DNA of 64,000 nucleotides, taken from positions 67,605,319-67,669,318 of the forward strand of contig CP136069.1 in NCBI GenBank assembly GCA_032622095.1, read 5' to 3'. Every line of letters begins with the position of its first letter. Within the stretch, counting starts at the first letter, position 1. The position numbers and the translations under genes are program-made. The notes below the pieces were generated by a model, which worked only from the letters and a program-made list of their open reading frames with translations, made no database searches and was not told the origin of the DNA. Origin of the DNA: Siphonodentalium dalli. Its lineage: Eukaryota; Mollusca; Scaphopoda; Gadilida; Siphonodentaliidae. Shown in pieces: positions 43,885-55,454 of the stretch.

Positions 43885-44902
43885 TAAGATAATATAAGTT
43901 CAACAGACGTCGTTTGTTGAACTTATTATCTGAACATTCCCTTCAATGAATGTGAGTTATTTTGATCTTGTATTATCCATTCGCATGCCTGTCGACTGCT
44001 TTTACCACATGGAAACCCCTCCAAATGAACAATAGACCGTTTCAATATAGTATAGTACTATAATTGAGTGGGAGACTATATTCAGTATAGAAAGCGTTAA
44101 AGTGATGTGTGAAACACTCCGGTATGGTGATCAAATAGAAATGGAGAACAATCTTGTTCAAAGTAGTAATTTTTACAAATTGTATATCCAAATTGATAAC
44201 ACATACCGTTATTCGTATATATGAATTAAATGCAGTGACTTTCGGTGGAGAAATCTTTTTCGACGATTGTATAATATTTTAGGCCGGTTCTTATTAATGA
44301 GGGCCTCAGGCTAGTGCAGCATCATGGCCTAACGACATATCGACATCCAATGTCTTCATCAAAATTACCAAGCCTGGTCATCAGTTGGATATTTCTAACC
44401 ATAATAGGGGGGGGGGGGGTCGGAAAAAAGTTTCAGGCACTTATGGCATTTTTTCCCTTTCGATCATTTTTTGTACCCACCCACCCCCACCGCCAAATTT
44501 TGTTCCGTTTTCGGCAGTTTTTTCCGACCATTTTTGGACACCCACACCCCCTTTTAACACTAAAACAGAGATTTGCGGGGGGAATTCACTGTAAACAGCT
44601 GTATATGAATTTCTGTTCATACTATTTATCATGGATGTTAACATGGACATGTAAATAGGAATGAGTCATTTTGAGGTCATTCGGCCAAAAAAACATGGCT
44701 GCCAGCGGCCATCTTGGATTTAAAAATTTGCAACAAAATACAACACGATAACTGCCTGCAGTCAGTTTACCAGTTAGAATTACATTATTTCTCTCATTCA
44801 AAGTGGTTTTGAAGCCCAACTCATTGCCAAAACACTAAAAAAACAAGCAGGAAATTATTTTTTTAGTTGCGGAAAAAATTGCTTGTTGGTGGCAAAAAAT
44901 TC
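43885..44902. other. Noncoding; G-run repeat family
   Basis: At 44406-44600 a G-run followed by TCGGAAAAAAGTTTC, then TACCCACCCACCCCCAC, has a second copy at 46297-46420 (G-run, TCAGAAAAAAAATTCC, TACCCACCCCCCCC). No coding sequence was recognised. Confidence 0.45.
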
Positions 44903-44965
44903 TCCGGCACGTATGCTGGGGTGGGTGGGTGGTCAACACCCACCCACCCCAGCATACGTGCCGGA
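44903..44965. repeat. 63-bp near-perfect palindrome
   Basis: TCCGGCACGTATGCTGGGGT, then GGGTGGGTGG, a TCAA turn, and the complement back to GCATACGTGCCGGA. Weaker pairing extends the arms to about 44889-44981. It could form a stable cruciform. Confidence 0.88.
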
Positions 44966-46549
44966 AATTTTTTGTCACCCCCCCCCCCCCTGCCATAATA
45001 GGCTAAATTTCGCTGATACTTTGATTCGCCAACCACTATTTGGTTTGAACTTTGTTGCTCTTATTATACATGTAGACCATAAGTAAATTATTTTCATACT
45101 TTTAATGCACACATTAGACTGAAGTGGCCAACATTTGGAAATAGTCCAACCATGAGTTGTCGGTGTCGGCTCGGATGCAATAATGCTAGGCCATAACACA
45201 AAATCAATAGCTTATCATTTACACTCCCCATCCCCCTTATACTGCATATCAGACTCACACAAACGTTTGATATTCCACCTCACACTCTTGTCTATACCGA
45301 TCTATACTTCCTTCCGCTATACTAAATCTATTTTCAATCAATTTCTTTCTATTACTTCATAAGAAACAAATTTTCATTTTGATATATCTATCGATCCAGC
45401 CCCTCTGTGGGTACAGTAATGCCCTAATTAGTCGATTACTTAGGGCATTACTTTAGATGAGTAACATATATACCAACAGCGATTTTCTAATATTATTATG
45501 AACACAATTACCTAATATTATGTCATCATTCTCACAGCGTGGGCTTATTCACACGTAATCGGAAACGACCCCCATAAGCTTTATGCTTGATGTCTTATCC
45601 CCTCCATAAACCAATATTCATGCTTCATAATTTGTAACATGCAATGTATTTGAATTATATGGAATAGATACTATTTACATCAACCATGAGTTGTGGGTCA
45701 GGCTGTACTTGGTCAAAATTTGTGTTCCAAACCGTCAGGTGGCATGAATACAGAACATGGGAATACTACGTACATACATATAATCACCACATCTTACAAC
45801 GTTGTGTGCTATATACCAGTGTAAATCTGTATAAAATGTTAGGCCCTGATAATAAGATCTGATCTGTATAGATTGAGATCCTGTCTCCGTCTGCTGGTAC
45901 CGCTAACATTGTTAACATTTTAAAGAGTATTTTTAAAGAGCGTTTTATTCCGAAGAAGCGATTTCTAAAGATTAAAGAATAAGGATTTAAAAATAACTTG
46001 AAATTGCAATGCCTGCAATGACCATCATTTGTATGTATCGCGAAAATCTACGAAGCATCCACAAGTAATAAGTCGAAATTGATCGCAAAAGCTCCTAATT
46101 GAGAACACTCTTTATGATATGTCGCTTCTGCGGGACGGAAACGTAGACTCTCTTTATCAGCTCATGGGATTTTTTGCTAATCTAATCAAAACTCAAACTC
46201 TGTTAAAAACCTCTTTTTTAAAAGTCGATAGCTTGCCATAAAAAACATCTTCTTAATGGGCTCATGGGTCCGATCCAATTTTTTTGTCCCCCGATCAGGG
46301 GGGGGGGGTCAGAAAAAAAATTCCGGACACTAGGCGCTTTTTTATTTTTCCCGCCCACTGGGTACCCACCCCCCCCCCTATTTTTATTTTTTCCGATTCT
46401 GGGATAGGGACCCACCCCCTTCAAACTGCTTCAAATGACTATTTCACTAAGTTGTCCTGATCTTATCTCATCTATGTTCCGTATCATGATTATAGATGCA
46501 TTTCTACTTTTGGCTGTAAAGTTTCAAAGCAATTCTCCAATAAATGTGG
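44966..46549. other. Noncoding; short hairpin at 45411-45452
   Basis: GTACAGTAATGCCCTAA and TTAGGGCATTACT form a hairpin of about 40 bp. The same terminus (TTAGGGCATTACTGTACC) closes the palindromic repeat ending at about 51862, so both are likely members of one MITE family. The rest shows no genes. Confidence 0.45.
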
Positions 46550-46960
46550 GCTGCATGTTGTGCTGATGGATTCACATTTCAAATCCAAGATGGCTGCTGG
46601 TGGCCATGTTTGTTTTGAAAAAAATTCGGGAAAATGGGAGGCCCCCTTTCTTGATGTCACCCTGAAGAATCATATGAAATTTGGTGACGATTGGATGAGA
46701 AATGTGACCTGTAAGATGTGCTAAAGGATTTAGTCATTCAAAGAGTAAAATCCAAGATGGCCGCTGGCAGCCATGTTTTTTTTTACAGAATTCGGGAAAA
46801 AATGGTAGGCACCCATCGAAAGGTCACACCGAGGATTCAATGAAGTTTGGTGATGTTCGGATAAGGGATAAGCTCTGTAGGGTGTGCTAAAGGATTTAGT
46901 GATGCAAAGAGTAAAATCCAAGATATCTGCCGGTGGCCATGTTTTTCATCAAAAATCGTT
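46550..46960 (+). repeat. About 166-bp tandem repeat, three units
   Basis: AAATCCAAGATGGCTGCTGG-type starts occur at 46581, 46747 and 46914, each followed by CCATGTTT and a diverged AATTCGGGAAAA ... TTTGGTGA segment. Confidence 0.75.
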
Positions 46961-48363
46961 CAAATTTGACAGCTCCCATCTAGAGGTGATCCTAGACCCA
47001 TGTACCGAAATATCGCTGAAATCGGTTAAACTTTGTTTTAACACCTTTATGTTAAATTTTATTATGGTTTTTTGAATAGTCTGTTTGAACCTGAGCCTTT
47101 CCATGTCAATGTGCATTGATAGATCCTTGATGAAAACATTTAGCAAGCTGACCCATTGGTGTCATCCCTCATTATTAACTGATGGTGAGCTCAAACCCCC
47201 TACCAGTAGTTAAGTTCATCCCTATTACATAATTGAAGCATTCTTAAAACCCGTTGTCCCATTATTTTGAAGAAAAATTACTACAGGAAAAAATTTACGG
47301 GACCAGGAAAAATTTGTGTTAGCCGGGCTGCTGAACCACCCACCTATCCCCGCCTAGTGTTCGGAAAACAATTGCAGACCCCCCTTCCCCGATATTATTT
47401 TTTTAGGGGGACTATTAAATAGCCGGTGTCCGTCCGTGCGGAAAATTTCCGGATGATACCTGATCCGGACTACCTGATCGAAACCAAATTTGGTATGTGA
47501 GTTTATCGGCTCAAATCACAGGTCAAGTTCGAATATGGATTCGGTCCGCTCATTTTTGCCTGAGTTATGGCCCCTTACGCCTTAGAATTTGTCCGTCCGG
47601 AAAGTTACCGGATGATAACTTTATTTTGGGTTATCGGATCGAAACCAAAAATTTGGTATGTGAGTTTATCAGCTCAAAATACAGGTCTTGGTCCGCCCAT
47701 TTTTGCCGGAATTATGGCCCCTTTTCAAATTAGAATTTTGACGTTTCTGGATAATAGCTTCCGGATCTTAACCAAATTTGGTATGTAAGGTTATCAGCTC
47801 CATATACAGGTCAAGTTCGAATATGGGTTCGGTCCATATTAAATGGTGCATCTCTGTATATATGCTCGTTTATCCTAGATCAATGTCATGGTCAGATCTC
47901 ATATAGGCATGGGACAAAGCGCCTTGGATTTAGAACGAATATGTCAGTTTTCTGCCTAGTAGGGATTCTGAAGAAACAGTTGCAAACTGTATAGATCGCA
48001 ACACTAGCTAGCTACGTTTGTCATCTCGGACCCAATAAAGAAATTGAACGTTATTTTCACATTGAAAGATATTGGAGTGTATGCTTACTAATTTGACTTG
48101 GGAATCAGTGGTGACCATGGGTTAGGATCATGTCCTAAAAATACGTCATGTGATGGTGCCATTTAACCCTTGCAAGTATACAGATTCCATGCGAAATGTA
48201 GATTTAGCCAATTGGGGTTGCGCCGATGAAACGAGGGCGCTTATTGATATTTTGTTTCGTTTCCGCCTTGCATGTGGTCAATTATAATGATATAATTATT
48301 TGTATACATAATTATGACTGACTTCGACATTCACATGTGTGATTTCTTTCCGGATCTCGCGGC
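46961..48363. other. Noncoding; one degenerate tandem block
   Basis: At 47415-47830 three diverged units share GATCGAAACCAAATTTGGTA and GAGTTTATCAGCTC, spaced about 130-160 bp. Nothing coding is seen up to the promoter of the next gene. Confidence 0.5.
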
Positions 48364-48370
48364 TATAAAA
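48364..48370 (+). promoter_or_regulatory. TATA box
   Basis: TATAAAA lies 74 bp upstream of the ATG of the Gly/Ser/Leu-rich gene. A start about 30 bp downstream would give a 5' UTR of about 45 bases. Confidence 0.6.
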
Positions 48371-48437
48371 CACGATGTAGGCTACCATTCGGCCTCACTT
48401 CACCTAACGCAGTGTGACAAACATTAACGCAAAAACT

Positions 48438-48878
48438 ATGGGACCCAAAATTATCGCAGTTATCTTCTCCTGCATGTTGCTACAGGGCGCTTTTGCCACA
48501 ACGACAACCGTCGCCCCGGTAACGTCGACATCGAACGACCTCATAACGACGTTACTGTTGGTGAAGATGCTCGGAGGTTCCGGGATGGGTGGAGGATTCG
48601 GAGGTTCCGGGATGGGTGGAGTACCTCTCATCGGAGGCGGTGGTGCAGGTGGTAACTCATTGATAAGTTTGCTGCTGTTACAGAGTGTGATGTCCGGATC
48701 GTCCGGATCATCATCGTCCATGTTTTCGTCATCATCAACTCTCAGCACGGTCCTTTTGTTGAGTCTGCTCGGAGGAAACAACAACCAGCCTGCCCCGATG
48801 ATGTACAACCATCCTGCTCCAATGATGTACCCGGAACAAGCTCAGATGATGTACTCACACGATCAAGATTTCTTCTGA
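48438..48878 (+). CDS. Secreted Gly/Ser/Leu-rich low-complexity protein (single exon)
   Basis: A 146-residue frame with a signal peptide (M-G-P-K-I-I-A-V-I-F-S-C-M-L-L-Q-G-A-F-A). Next come a Thr-rich segment, L-I-T-T-L-L-L-V, Gly-Met repeats (G-G-S-G-M-G-G twice), L-I-S-L-L-L-L-Q and a Ser tract. The end is S-T-L-S-T-V-L-L-L-S-L-L-G-G-N-N-N, then Q/H-P-A-P-M-M-Y motifs and an acidic/aromatic end (H-D-Q-D-F-F). The in-frame GTG eight codons earlier is ignored because this ATG gives the signal peptide and follows the TATA box properly. Alternating Gly/Ser and Leu blocks resemble silk-like matrix proteins; a role in shell or byssal matrix is inference. The tail module is shared with the gene at 29.6-31.0 kb. 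No intron is needed. An AATAAA lies at 49439. Confidence 0.75.
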   Translation: MGPKIIAVIFSCMLLQGAFATTTTVAPVTSTSNDLITTLLLVKMLGGSGMGGGFGGSGMGGVPLIGGGGAGGNSLISLLLLQSVMSGSSGSSSSMFSSSSTLSTVLLLSLLGGNNNQPAPMMYNHPAPMMYPEQAQMMYSHDQDFF

Positions 48879-48932
48879 GGAACAGACATCAACATTCACC
48901 CTGATACAGTTCAGTTTTCTGGAAATACAAAT

Positions 48933-49150
48933 ACTTTGTTCGGCGGAAACACCAGAGAACTTGCTCCGGTGATGTATTTTCAGTGATTCTTATAAAGACA
49001 TGCAGCAGCAATATTATACAAAGGATTCTGATTGGTCATAGATACTGTAAAACGACACTGTCCGAATCACAATTTACATCGTAGTCATCAACTTTCGATT
49101 CCGTGATATTGTTGATTCTGGTCGGTGGAAAAAATAACACGCTCCTGGAA
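48933..49150 (+). pseudogene. Two decayed copies of the gene's C-terminal module
   Basis: At 48933-48983 the DNA reads T-L-F-G-G-N-T-R-E-L-A-P-V-M-Y, parallel to S-L-L-G-G-N-N-N-Q-P-A-P-M-M-Y. At about 49081-49140 it reads S-S-T-F-D-S-V-I-L-L-I-L-V-G-G-K-N-N, parallel to S-S-T-L-S-T-V-L-L-L-S-L-L-G-G-N-N. Both lie past the stop codon and are in broken frames, so they are relics of local duplication, possibly still transcribed as 3' UTR. Confidence 0.65.
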
Positions 49151-49519
49151 CTTTCTAATTATCAAAGAATTGCTTGCGGTCATTCACAGCACTGACCACT
49201 GCTCGATGTTTAGCTCAAAAAAGGGTGTGGGCAATGGATGGTTGTGTTTACATAGTAGTATTTGGACGATAATTCTCAACGGACTTTGACGATCGTATTA
49301 TATTAATTATTGTGCACAGGAACGGTCGGCAAAAGATCATTGGACATCTTATCTCTGAAATTATGAAGACAAATCTCCGGCTCTGCTTTAATGGAATTAC
49401 AATAGGAAAGTGTGCTGAAACCACCGAGAAAATAGAAAAATAAAATAAAAAGAAACTACGTGGGAGAATCGATGACTACTATAACCTCGGATTGTCGCTG
49501 CCACAAATTACAGATGCCC

Positions 49520-49990
49520 CAAGATATCTGATTCCACATTACCAACTATCAAAGGGTCCCTTTCAATATCCTGCCTTAGATTACTGTTCAAACCAAATCA
49601 AATACCCCAACTCATATAACTGCCAAATTCACACCAACGAGTGATATCCGATATCATCGCCAGCACCCTCTGACGTAACCCGACAACACATAATATCAAT
49701 CCCGCAGGTAAAGATAATCACTCCCAGATATGCCAACCAGAGAAACACGGAAAAGGGATATCCGACTCCACATTAACAACCATCAAAGGGTCCCTTTCAA
49801 TATCCTGCCTTAGATTATTGTTCAAACCAAATCAAATACCCCAACTCATATAACTGCCAAATTCACACCAACGAGTGATATCCGATATCATCGCCAGCAC
49901 CCTCTGACGTAACCCGACAACACATAATATCAATCCCGCAGGTAAAGATAAGCACTCCCAGATGTGCCTACCAGCAATTATAGTCTCAAA
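49520..49990 (+). repeat. Tandem duplication, two units of about 235 bp
   Basis: TATCAAAGGGTCCCTTTCAA and the following about 200 bases occur twice, nearly identical, with a few differences only at the edges (AGATATGCC against AGATGTGCC). This is a recent duplication of noncoding DNA. Confidence 0.9.
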
Positions 49991-50039
49991 TTCAATTCAC
50001 ATGTGTAAGCACTAAGTAATGCATAAAATTCGAAACCAA

Positions 50040-51060
50040 CTAGTCAGGTACTCGTAGATAATATCATTATAGTCAAAATAGTAAACACCCCCCCCCAAAT
50101 ATAGAGACAAATAACGTCTCATCACCCCCTCCCACATCAACTGCATGCGTAGATTCGATAAAACCCGTGCCCGCCAAACAATCATAATCCCATTGTGTAA
50201 ACATATATGTTCCTGCTAACAACCCCATACCAGTTGTGTGCTCAGCTATAATAACATTATAGAGACCAGACACACAATATCCCCATACCAGTTGTGTGCT
50301 CAGCTATAATAACATTATAGAGACCAGACACACAATATCCCCATACCAGTTGTGTGTTCAGCTATAATAACATTATAGAGACCAGACACACAATATCACC
50401 CTCCCACCTTAACTGCATGCTCGTAAATAAACCCGTACCCACCATTATGTAAACATATATGTACCCACTAATAACCCTCATTCACCCTATACCACCCCCC
50501 CCATTTTAACTACATCATTAGATGTAAACCCGTGCCCCCAAACAACTTAACCCCATAGAGACAAATAACGTCTTATCACCCCCCCCCCACATCAACTGCA
50601 TGCGTAGATTTGATAAACCCGTGCCCGCCAAACAATCATAATCCCATTGTGTTAACATATATGTTCCTAATAACAACGCCATACCAGTTGTGTGCTCAGC
50701 TATAATAACATTATAGAGACCAGACACACAATATCACCCTCCCATCTTAACTGCATACTCGTAAATAAACCCGTGCCCGCCATTATGTAAACATATATGT
50801 GCCTACTAATAACCCCCATTCACCCTATACCACCCCCCATTTTAACTACATCATTAGATGTAAACCTGTGCCCACCACACAAACTTAACCCCATTATGTA
50901 TACATATATGTTCCTACTAATAACCCCCATTCACCCTATACGCTATATCACCCCCCCCCCATTTTAACTACATCATTGGATGTAAACCCGTGCCCACCAA
51001 ACAAACTTAACCCCATTATGTATTCATATATGTATCTACTAATAATCCCATTCGCGCCAT
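50040..51060 (+). repeat. Complex C-rich local repeats
   Basis: Phrases such as CACCCCCCCCCATTTTAACT, ACATCATTAGATGTAAACC and CATATATGTTCCTACTAATAA recur three to four times. Within it a 57-bp unit (CCATACCAGTTGTGTGCTC ... GACACACAATAT) is repeated three times at 50225-50395 and once more near 50688. Poly-C runs suggest slippage. Confidence 0.85.
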
Positions 51061-51684
51061 CCACGAACGTACATATGTACAATCCCCCCCAACAGAAATA
51101 CAAATGTGCGCCACGATTTATTTATATACACAAACACGCATTATTACCCATCCGCCCCCTCCATCGTGCGTATACTTACACCCATGCCATCCAAGTAATC
51201 TGAAATATATGGAAACGTCCGCCAATTAAATTAAATTCATCCCCAAAATATATAGACATGTGTATCCATCTCGTCCCAAATAAGATTGTTGATACCCACA
51301 CCAACCTAACAACATGTCTATAAACCCATTCATGTACCTGAACCGAACCCTAAATGTATTTATGTAATAAGTAATACACCCATTCCTTTCCAGATAAATT
51401 CCAAATATCTAAAATTATCCGAGCTCAAATTTGCTCAATATTCTTTTGATTTTCTAAAAATCGGTTCACACTCTGACGTAGACTTTACCGAATTAATATA
51501 GGTTTATCACTGGATAAAACTATATCAAATTAGTCGAAACGTCGCCATCAACACTTCATCAAATCTGACCCTCACTGATGTATGTGTGAATATCACGAAT
51601 GGTAACTCTGATATGCGATGTCAGGTGCAGCGCTGGAACGTACTGATGTATAGATGGTAAGAGGTAGGTTTTTCTCACCTTCTA
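51061..51684. other. No gene recognised
   Basis: AT-rich sequence without coding or repeat structure that can be supported. Confidence 0.4.
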
Positions 51685-51862
51685 TATAAAATAATTGACG
51701 CCTTAACCACAGCAGATTTATGGGCCTGTTGCCATTCATCAGAAAGCTCTCACAGAGCTTTCCGATGAATGGCAACAAGCCATATTTCCGACTAAATCCT
51801 GAAGAATTACCCATAATTCTGCTGTGGTTAAGGAGTCGATTATTTAGGGCATTACTGTACCA
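51685..51862. mobile_element. Palindromic MITE-like repeat
   Basis: GACGCCTTAACCACAGCAG ... TTGCCATTCATC pairs with GATGAATGGCAA ... CTGCTGTGGTTAAGGAGTC. Arms are about 70 bp with an AGAAAGCTCTCACAGAGCTTT turn. The right side ends TTAGGGCATTACTGTACC, shared with the hairpin at 45.4 kb. Confidence 0.65.
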
Positions 51863-52054
51863 AGAGAACCCAGCACAGCACGGCGGAAGTGTCTATATAC
51901 CATCGGATGGCAAATAGCGATTCTACCGATATGCGCTATTTACCATCCGATGGTATGTAAAAACAAAACAAAATATCATATCATCACAATACACTCATAT
52001 AATGACAATTACTACCCACCTTCTTGGTAAATGGGCCCAGTTGACCCTCGGTTG

Positions 52055-52515
52055 ACCACCTACAGATATCCTGGGGGGATGGTACGCAAAAAATGACCAA
52101 TTTTGAAGGAAATTTCGTATAGTTTGAGTATTTAGTGGCACAAGCTGTCGCTTTTTGTCCACATAATCACCATTCCTACCCGCCTTACAGAAAACCCGGA
52201 CCAGTTGACCCTCGGTTGACCACCTACAGATATCCTGGGGGGATGGTACGTAAAAAATGACCAATTTTGAAGGAAATTTCGTATAGTTTGAGTATTTAGT
52301 GGCACAAGCTATCGCTTTATGCCCACATAATCACCATTCCTACCCGCCTTACAGAAAACCCGGACCAGTTGACCCTCGGTTGACCACCTACAGATATCCT
52401 GGGGGGATGGTACGTAAAAAATGACCAATTTTGAAGGAAATTTCGTATAGTTTGAGTATTTAGTGGCACAAGCTATCGCTTTATGCCCACATAATCACCA
52501 TTCCTACCCGCCTTA
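52055..52515 (-). repeat. 164-bp satellite, three inverted units
   Basis: TTTCGTATAGTTTGAGTATT recurs at 52114, 52278 and 52442. The third unit is cut at CCGCCTTAC and fuses directly to CGAAATTTCCTTC of the opposite array. Confidence 0.93.
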
Positions 52516-54724
52516 CGAAATTTCCTTCAAAATTGGTCATTTTTTGCGTACCATCCCCCCAGGATATCTGTAGGTGGTCAACCGAGGGTCAACTGGTCCG
52601 GGTTTTCTGTAAGGCGGGTAGGAATGGTGATTATGTGGGCATAAAGCGATAGCTTGTGCCACTAAATACTCAAACTATACGAAATTTCCTTCAAAATTGG
52701 TCATTTTTTGCGTACCATCCCCCCAGGATATCTGTAGGTGGTCAACCGAGGGTCAACTGGTCCGGGTTTTCTGTAAGGCGGGTAGGAATGGTGATTATGT
52801 GGGCATAAAGCGATAGCTTGTGCCACTAAATACTCAAACTATACGAAATTTTCTTCAAAATTGGTCATTTTTTACGTACCATCCCCCCAGGATATCTGTA
52901 GGTGGTCAACCGAGGGTCAACTGGTCCGGGTTTTCTGTAAGGCGGGTAGGAATGGTGATTATGTGGGCATAAAGCGATAGCTTGTGCCACTAAATACTCA
53001 AACTATACGAAATTTTCTTCAAAATTGGTCATTTTTTACGTACCATCCCCCCAGGATATCTGTAGGTGGTCAACCGAGGGTCAACTGGTCCGGGTTTTCT
53101 GTAAGGCGGGTAGGAATGGTGATTATGTGGGCATAAAGCGATAGCTTGTGCCACTAAATACTCAAACTATACGAAATTTCCTTCAAAATTGGTCATTTTT
53201 TACGTACCATCCCCCCAGGATATCTGTAGGTGGTCAACCGAGGGTCAACTGGTCCGGGTTTCTGTAAGGCGGGTAGGAATGGTGATTATGTGGACAAAAA
53301 GCGACAGCTTGTGCCACTAAATACTCAAACTATACGAAATTTCCTTCAAAATTGGTCATTTTTTGCGTACCATCCCCCAGGATATCTGTAGGTGGTCAAC
53401 CGAGAGTCAACTGGTCCGGGTTTTCTGTAAGGCGGGTAGGAATGGTGATTATGTGGGCATAGAGCGATAGCTTGTGCCACTAAATACTCAAACTATACGA
53501 AATTTCCTTCAAAATTGGTCATTTTTTGCGTACCATCCCCCCAGGATATCTGTAGGTGGTCAACCGAGGGTCAACTGGTCCGGGTTTTCTGTAAGGCGGG
53601 TAGGAATGGTGATTATGTGGGCATAAAGCGATAGCTTGTGCCACTAAATACTCAAACTATACGAAATTTCCTTCAAAATTGGTCATTTTTTACGTACCAT
53701 CCCCCCAGGATATCTGTAGGTGGTCAACCGAGGGTCAACTTGTCCGTGTTTTCTGTAAGGCGGGTAGGAATGGTGATTATGTGGACAAAAAGCGACAGCT
53801 TGTGCCACTAAATACTCAAACTATACGAAATTGCCTTCAAAATTTGTCATTTTTTACGTACCATCCCCCCAGGATATCTGTAGGTGGTCAACCGAGGGTC
53901 AACTGGTCCGGGTTTTCTGTAAGGCGGGTAGGAATGGTGATTATATGGGCATAAAGCGATAGCTTGTGCCACTAAATACTCAAACTATACGAAATTTCCT
54001 TCAAAATTGGTCATTTTTTGCGTACCATCCCCCCAGGATATCTGTAGGTGGTCAACCGAGGGTCAACTAGTCCGGGTTTTCTGTAAGGCGGGTAGGAATG
54101 GTGATTATGTGGGCATAAAGCGATAGCTTGTGCCACTAAATACTCAAACTATACGAAATTTCCTTCAAAATTGGTCATTTTTTACGTACCATCCCCCAGG
54201 ATATCTGTATGTGGTCAACCGAGGGTCAACTGGTCCGGGTTTTCTGTAAGGCGGGTAGGAATGGTGATTATGTGGGCATAAAGCGATAGCTTGTGCCACT
54301 AAATACTCAAACTATACGAAATTTCCTTCAAAATTGGTCATTTTTTACGTACCATCCCCCCAGGATATCTGTAGGTGGTCAACCGAGGGTCAACTGGTCC
54401 GGGTTTTCTGTAAGGCGGGTAGGAATGGTGATTATGTGGGCATAAAGCGATAGCTTGTGCCACTAAATACTCAAACTATACGAAATTTCCTTCAAAATTG
54501 GTCATTTTTTGCGTACCATCCCCCCAGGATATCTGTAGGTGGTCAACCGAGGGTCAACTGGTCCGGGTTTTCTGTAAGGCGGGTAGGAATGGTGATTATG
54601 TGGGCATAAAGCGATAGCTTGTGCCACTAAATACTCAAACTATACGAAATTTCCTTCAAAATTGGTCATTTTTTACGTACCATCCCCCCAGGATATCTGT
54701 AGGTGGTCAACCGAGGGTCAACTG
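52516..54724 (+). repeat. 164-bp satellite, fourteen direct units
   Basis: CGAAATTTCCTTCAAAATTG starts at 52516, 52680, 52844, 53008, 53172, 53335, 53498 and so on to 54645, a period of 163-164 bp. Variation is low (TTTTTGCGTA/TTTTTACGTA, GGGCATAAAGCG/GGACAAAAAGCG), indicating recent amplification or homogenisation. Confidence 0.95.
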
Positions 54725-54862
54725 GGCCCATTTACCAAGAAGGTGGTAGTAATTGTCATTATATGAGTGTATTGTGATGATATGCTATTTGTTTTTCTTT
54801 AAAATACCATCGGATGGTAAATAGCGCATATCGGTAGAATCGCTATTTGCCATCCGATGGTA

Positions 54863-55452
54863 AATAGCCGCTGCCCAGCACGGCTAGGGACGATACAAAA
54901 TAAATTAATGTTATGGAAGCAGATGTATACGTTGTGCATATAATAAAAACGTCTAACACACTTAGATCTCATCCATTCATTCATATTACTCATACATTTG
55001 GGTTGTTGTACCCCTAGATCGTGTCATGAAACTTTACTCTGGCTACACCCGTAGATATCATATTCCACCCCGTTAAGAACCTGGGAACTTTATTCTTGCG
55101 GGGATATGTAGTGTGCTCCATGGCTGTTCGATTTCAACACCCGCTTGAATTGATGCACATTGCCTTCTCAGTCTTAGACGAATTACCCCCACGACCCATT
55201 CAGGGATGGAAATGGCCAACGGTTGAAGATGTGGATTTTTTTTTGTGTCTTCATGAATCAGTTGCATGTATACAACGCTATACTACATCCAATATCTTCA
55301 CGATTATACACTACGATGTTTTTTTCTGAATGTCACACTTTGACTCGGTCACACCACATCCCATTTTTAAATGGCGATCGGACACGTTCTGGTAGAAAAT
55401 ATCCACGTCACTGATGTTATACCTTCGTCTGTTAATTCCCCACACAGTAGTA
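54863..55452. other. No gene recognised
   Basis: Single-copy sequence with overlapping short frames on both strands (around 55.1-55.33 kb), none with splice, domain or start support. Confidence 0.4.
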
Positions 55453-55454
55453 TA

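Larger units (their letters stand above)
51898..54862. mobile_element. TA-bordered palindromic element filled with 164-bp satellite
   Basis: Each end is TA plus a palindromic block of about 54 bp (CCATCGGATGG ... CCATCCGATGG). The two ends continue as inverted repeats for about 165 bp, including ATATGAGTGTATTGTGATGA and GGGCCCATTTACCAAGAAGG. Between them are 3 satellite units in one orientation and 14 in the other. TA borders suggest a mariner-like target, an inference. Many bivalve MITEs and Helitron-like elements carry internal repeats of about 160 bp (family knowledge). No transposase is seen. CCCAGCACGGC-type words flank both sides. Confidence 0.8.

Noticed and set aside
48404-48808. Asp/Pro-rich minus-strand frame opposite the 48.4-kb gene
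   Set aside because: Antisense of the Ser/Gly codons; the plus strand has a TATA box, signal peptide and a related gene.
52055-54724. Frames of about 90 codons in the 164-bp satellite
   Set aside because: They are identical in every array unit on both orientations and explained by the satellite; no support for translation.
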